Assembly (NCBI GenBank): GCA_037178625.1
Contig: CM074144.1
Coordinates: forward strand, 558,001-622,000
Length of the DNA stretch: 64,000 nt
Direction of reading: 5' to 3'
DNA from: Skeletonema tropicum
Lineage: Eukaryota; Bacillariophyta; Thalassiosirophyceae; Thalassiosirales; Thalassiosiraceae
Part shown: positions 62,443-64,000 of the stretch, one piece after another
Layout of the letters: the number at the start of each line of letters is the position of its first letter
Numbering within the stretch: the first letter of the stretch is position 1
The notes under the pieces: generated by a model
Told to the model about the DNA's origin: nothing
The model's input: the letters and a program-made list of their open reading frames with translations, nothing else
Databases searched by the model: none
Position numbers and translations under genes: made by a program

Positions 62443-64000
62443 ATGGGCAATCCTAGCGGTGGCCGACGTAGCAGCAGTCGTCGCAGCAGTGATGACAACA
62501 GCAACAACATTAGCGCTCTGCCCCTAACACAAATAATACAAGAACCACCACGACCACATCCGAACCGTCTCATCTCATCCCCAGCACCATCATCATCATC
62601 CATTCCCACCAACAATGATTACTCGTCCTCCTCCATCCCATCCTCTCCAGCAATCAGTACATCCAGTCAACAAACATCAACCACCACCACCACAACCGCA
62701 CCATTAGTTCATCTAACCGCCATCTCCTCCCCCTCCCACCTCAAATCCCTCCCCCCCGAACTCCTCTCCACGGACAACCCCCACCGCCCACTCCTCCACA
62801 TCGACCCCCTCGGTCACTCCTACCACTACTACCTCAACCCCATGACACAATCCGTCATTCTAATCCTACTAGTCGAAATGTTCGAACGATTCTGCTTCTA
62901 CGGGATCAATTACACCACCGCCGCCTACCTAACCGGTGAGTACAACGAGGAATGGAATGCCGACATGACATCCATCCAGGCCAGTTCGTATGTCAGTATC
63001 TCCACAGCTGTGGCGTACACCACTCCATTTCTGGGGGCGATGCTTGCTGATAATTTATTAGGGGAGTATATCACCATCATCATGGGGTGTTGTGCGTGTT
63101 ATATTCCTGGATTGGTGTTGATTGCAGTGACGACTATACCACACTTCTTTTTGGATAGTACGGAATTTAATGTGAAAGCGATTCAATGGGGATTATTGGT
63201 ACTATGGCCAATTGGCACAGGAACGGTCAAGGCATGTGTCAATGTCTTTGGTGCCAAGCAATTCCATCCAATATTGCAATCAAGTTTGATTGAACGATAC
63301 TATGTGAATTTTTACATGTGTATTAATATTGGAGCGTTGACGGGTGGTGTGGTGGTGCCGATTGTGGCACAGTGGAATGTGACTTGGGCGTATTGTATAC
63401 CCGTGGGTATGTTGGTGGTGGGTGTATCATTGTTTTTGTTTGGTGGGAGGAGGTATGTCAAGCCCAAGCCGAGGTATGATGTTGGACTTTGGGTGAGGGA
63501 GGTTGTTGTTGGTGAACTTCTTTGTTGCAGAGGTAATGGAGATGGACAGAGAAGGAGGAGTCAGAGAGATAGGAAGCAGCAGCAGCAGTTGTTGATACAA
63601 CAACAATCTAGTATCAGTGGTGCAGTCGACGAGGTTGGAATTGGAACAGTAGCATTGCTATCCAGTCTCATCATACCATTCAACATTGCCTATGCGCAAA
63701 TGGCAACAACATTCATCGTTCAGGGGAGTGTCATGAAATCATGGGGAATTATAGATGCACCAATGATGAATAATGCGGATGCCATTAGTGTCTTGGCATT
63801 TGGATACATTATTGGGAATATTCTCTACCCTGAATTGAATCGAAGGCAGATTAAAATCCCAACGACGTACAAATTTGCCATTGGGTCTGCGTTCGGGGCA
63901 GCAGCGGTAGGATGTGCGATCATTACCGACTATCAAATACATCGTGTGTACAGAGAGCGAGGTGAAGCAATATCGATTCTGTGGCAGTCATTCCCCTACT
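62443..64000 (+). CDS. POT/PTR (NPF) family proton-coupled oligopeptide or nitrate transporter, 3' end beyond the window
   Basis: An open frame from the ATG at 62443 to the right edge (519 codons seen, no stop). The first ~130 residues are a hydrophilic Ser/Pro/Thr-rich cytosolic extension. The POT signature follows: EMFERFCFYGINYTTAAYLT (from residue 145, containing the E-x-x-E-R-F/Y proton-coupling motif as EMFERF), FLGAMLADNLLGEY (about 197), GTGTVKACVNVFGAKQF and ERYYVNFYMCINIGALTGG (about 285-303, the PTR2 second signature). Eight or so membrane segments are visible before the edge. A charged, Gln-rich cytosolic loop (about 360-390) is the usual central linker. Substrate (di/tripeptides or nitrate) cannot be told from sequence alone. 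Confidence 0.93.
   Translation, partial: MGNPSGGRRSSSRRSSDDNSNNISALPLTQIIQEPPRPHPNRLISSPAPSSSSIPTNNDYSSSSIPSSPAISTSSQQTSTTTTTTAPLVHLTAISSPSHLKSLPPELLSTDNPHRPLLHIDPLGHSYHYYLNPMTQSVILILLVEMFERFCFYGINYTTAAYLTGEYNEEWNADMTSIQASSYVSISTAVAYTTPFLGAMLADNLLGEYITIIMGCCACYIPGLVLIAVTTIPHFFLDSTEFNVKAIQWGLLVLWPIGTGTVKACVNVFGAKQFHPILQSSLIERYYVNFYMCINIGALTGGVVVPIVAQWNVTWAYCIPVGMLVVGVSLFLFGGRRYVKPKPRYDVGLWVREVVVGELLCCRGNGDGQRRRSQRDRKQQQQLLIQQQSSISGAVDEVGIGTVALLSSLIIPFNIAYAQMATTFIVQGSVMKSWGIIDAPMMNNADAISVLAFGYIIGNILYPELNRRQIKIPTTYKFAIGSAFGAAAVGCAIITDYQIHRVYRERGEAISILWQSFPY

Noticed and set aside
62291..62615. Short frames around the transporter start (78 aa plus, 66 aa minus)
   Set aside because: Both are in other frames over the Ser/Thr/Pro-rich 5' end of the POT gene, whose own frame has no stop in the window.

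Overview
The window reads as nuclear DNA of a diatom, probably a centric one related to Thalassiosira or Skeletonema; the genus is inferred. The evidence is a plastid-targeted protein whose signal peptide ends in the diatom-type ASAFQ motif, a cluster of diatom-style cyclins, large RI-type LRR proteins, an 86-bp GT-AG intron, and single-exon genes set among many transposable elements. No tRNA, rRNA, operon or CRISPR array was seen. Eukaryotic starts were set at ATG codons, which shortens several reading frames.

Layout. 1-13 kb: a segmental duplication (1-2705 and 8503-11025) carrying members of an unclassified gene family; one member has a MORN-like motif and is split by a 688-bp hAT insertion whose removal restores the frame. 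A decayed recombinase-like element lies at 4.5-6.5 kb. 14-20.6 kb: a GT32-type glycosyltransferase, a 62-bp minisatellite, a small basic ORF, a coiled-coil protein, and a plastid glutaredoxin-like protein without active-site cysteines. 20.9-26.7 kb: a palindromic MITE and a 4.3-kb Mutator-like element (92-bp TIRs, 9-bp target duplication) with a spliced transposase gene and an unknown second gene. 27-31 kb: an LRR protein and a fucosyltransferase-like type II membrane protein. 31.7-35.8 kb: broken copies (cyclin, RecQ-like helicase) and a GGGTA-rich hAT MITE. 36-42 kb: a basic protein and a large protein with ten 44-residue repeats. 45-53.3 kb: three full-length cyclin genes, a two-SET-domain protein and an LRR pseudogene; one cyclin takes its C-terminus from a Stowaway-like MITE. 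53.4-62.2 kb: mostly transposon remains (DDE transposase, Penelope-like reverse transcriptase split by a 2.5-kb TIR element, a small TIR element). 62.4 kb to the right edge: the 5' part of a POT-family peptide/nitrate transporter.

The host genes form no evident pathway. The main theme is local duplication combined with TE insertion, with at least three insertions whose target-site duplications and effects on coding sequence can be read to the base.
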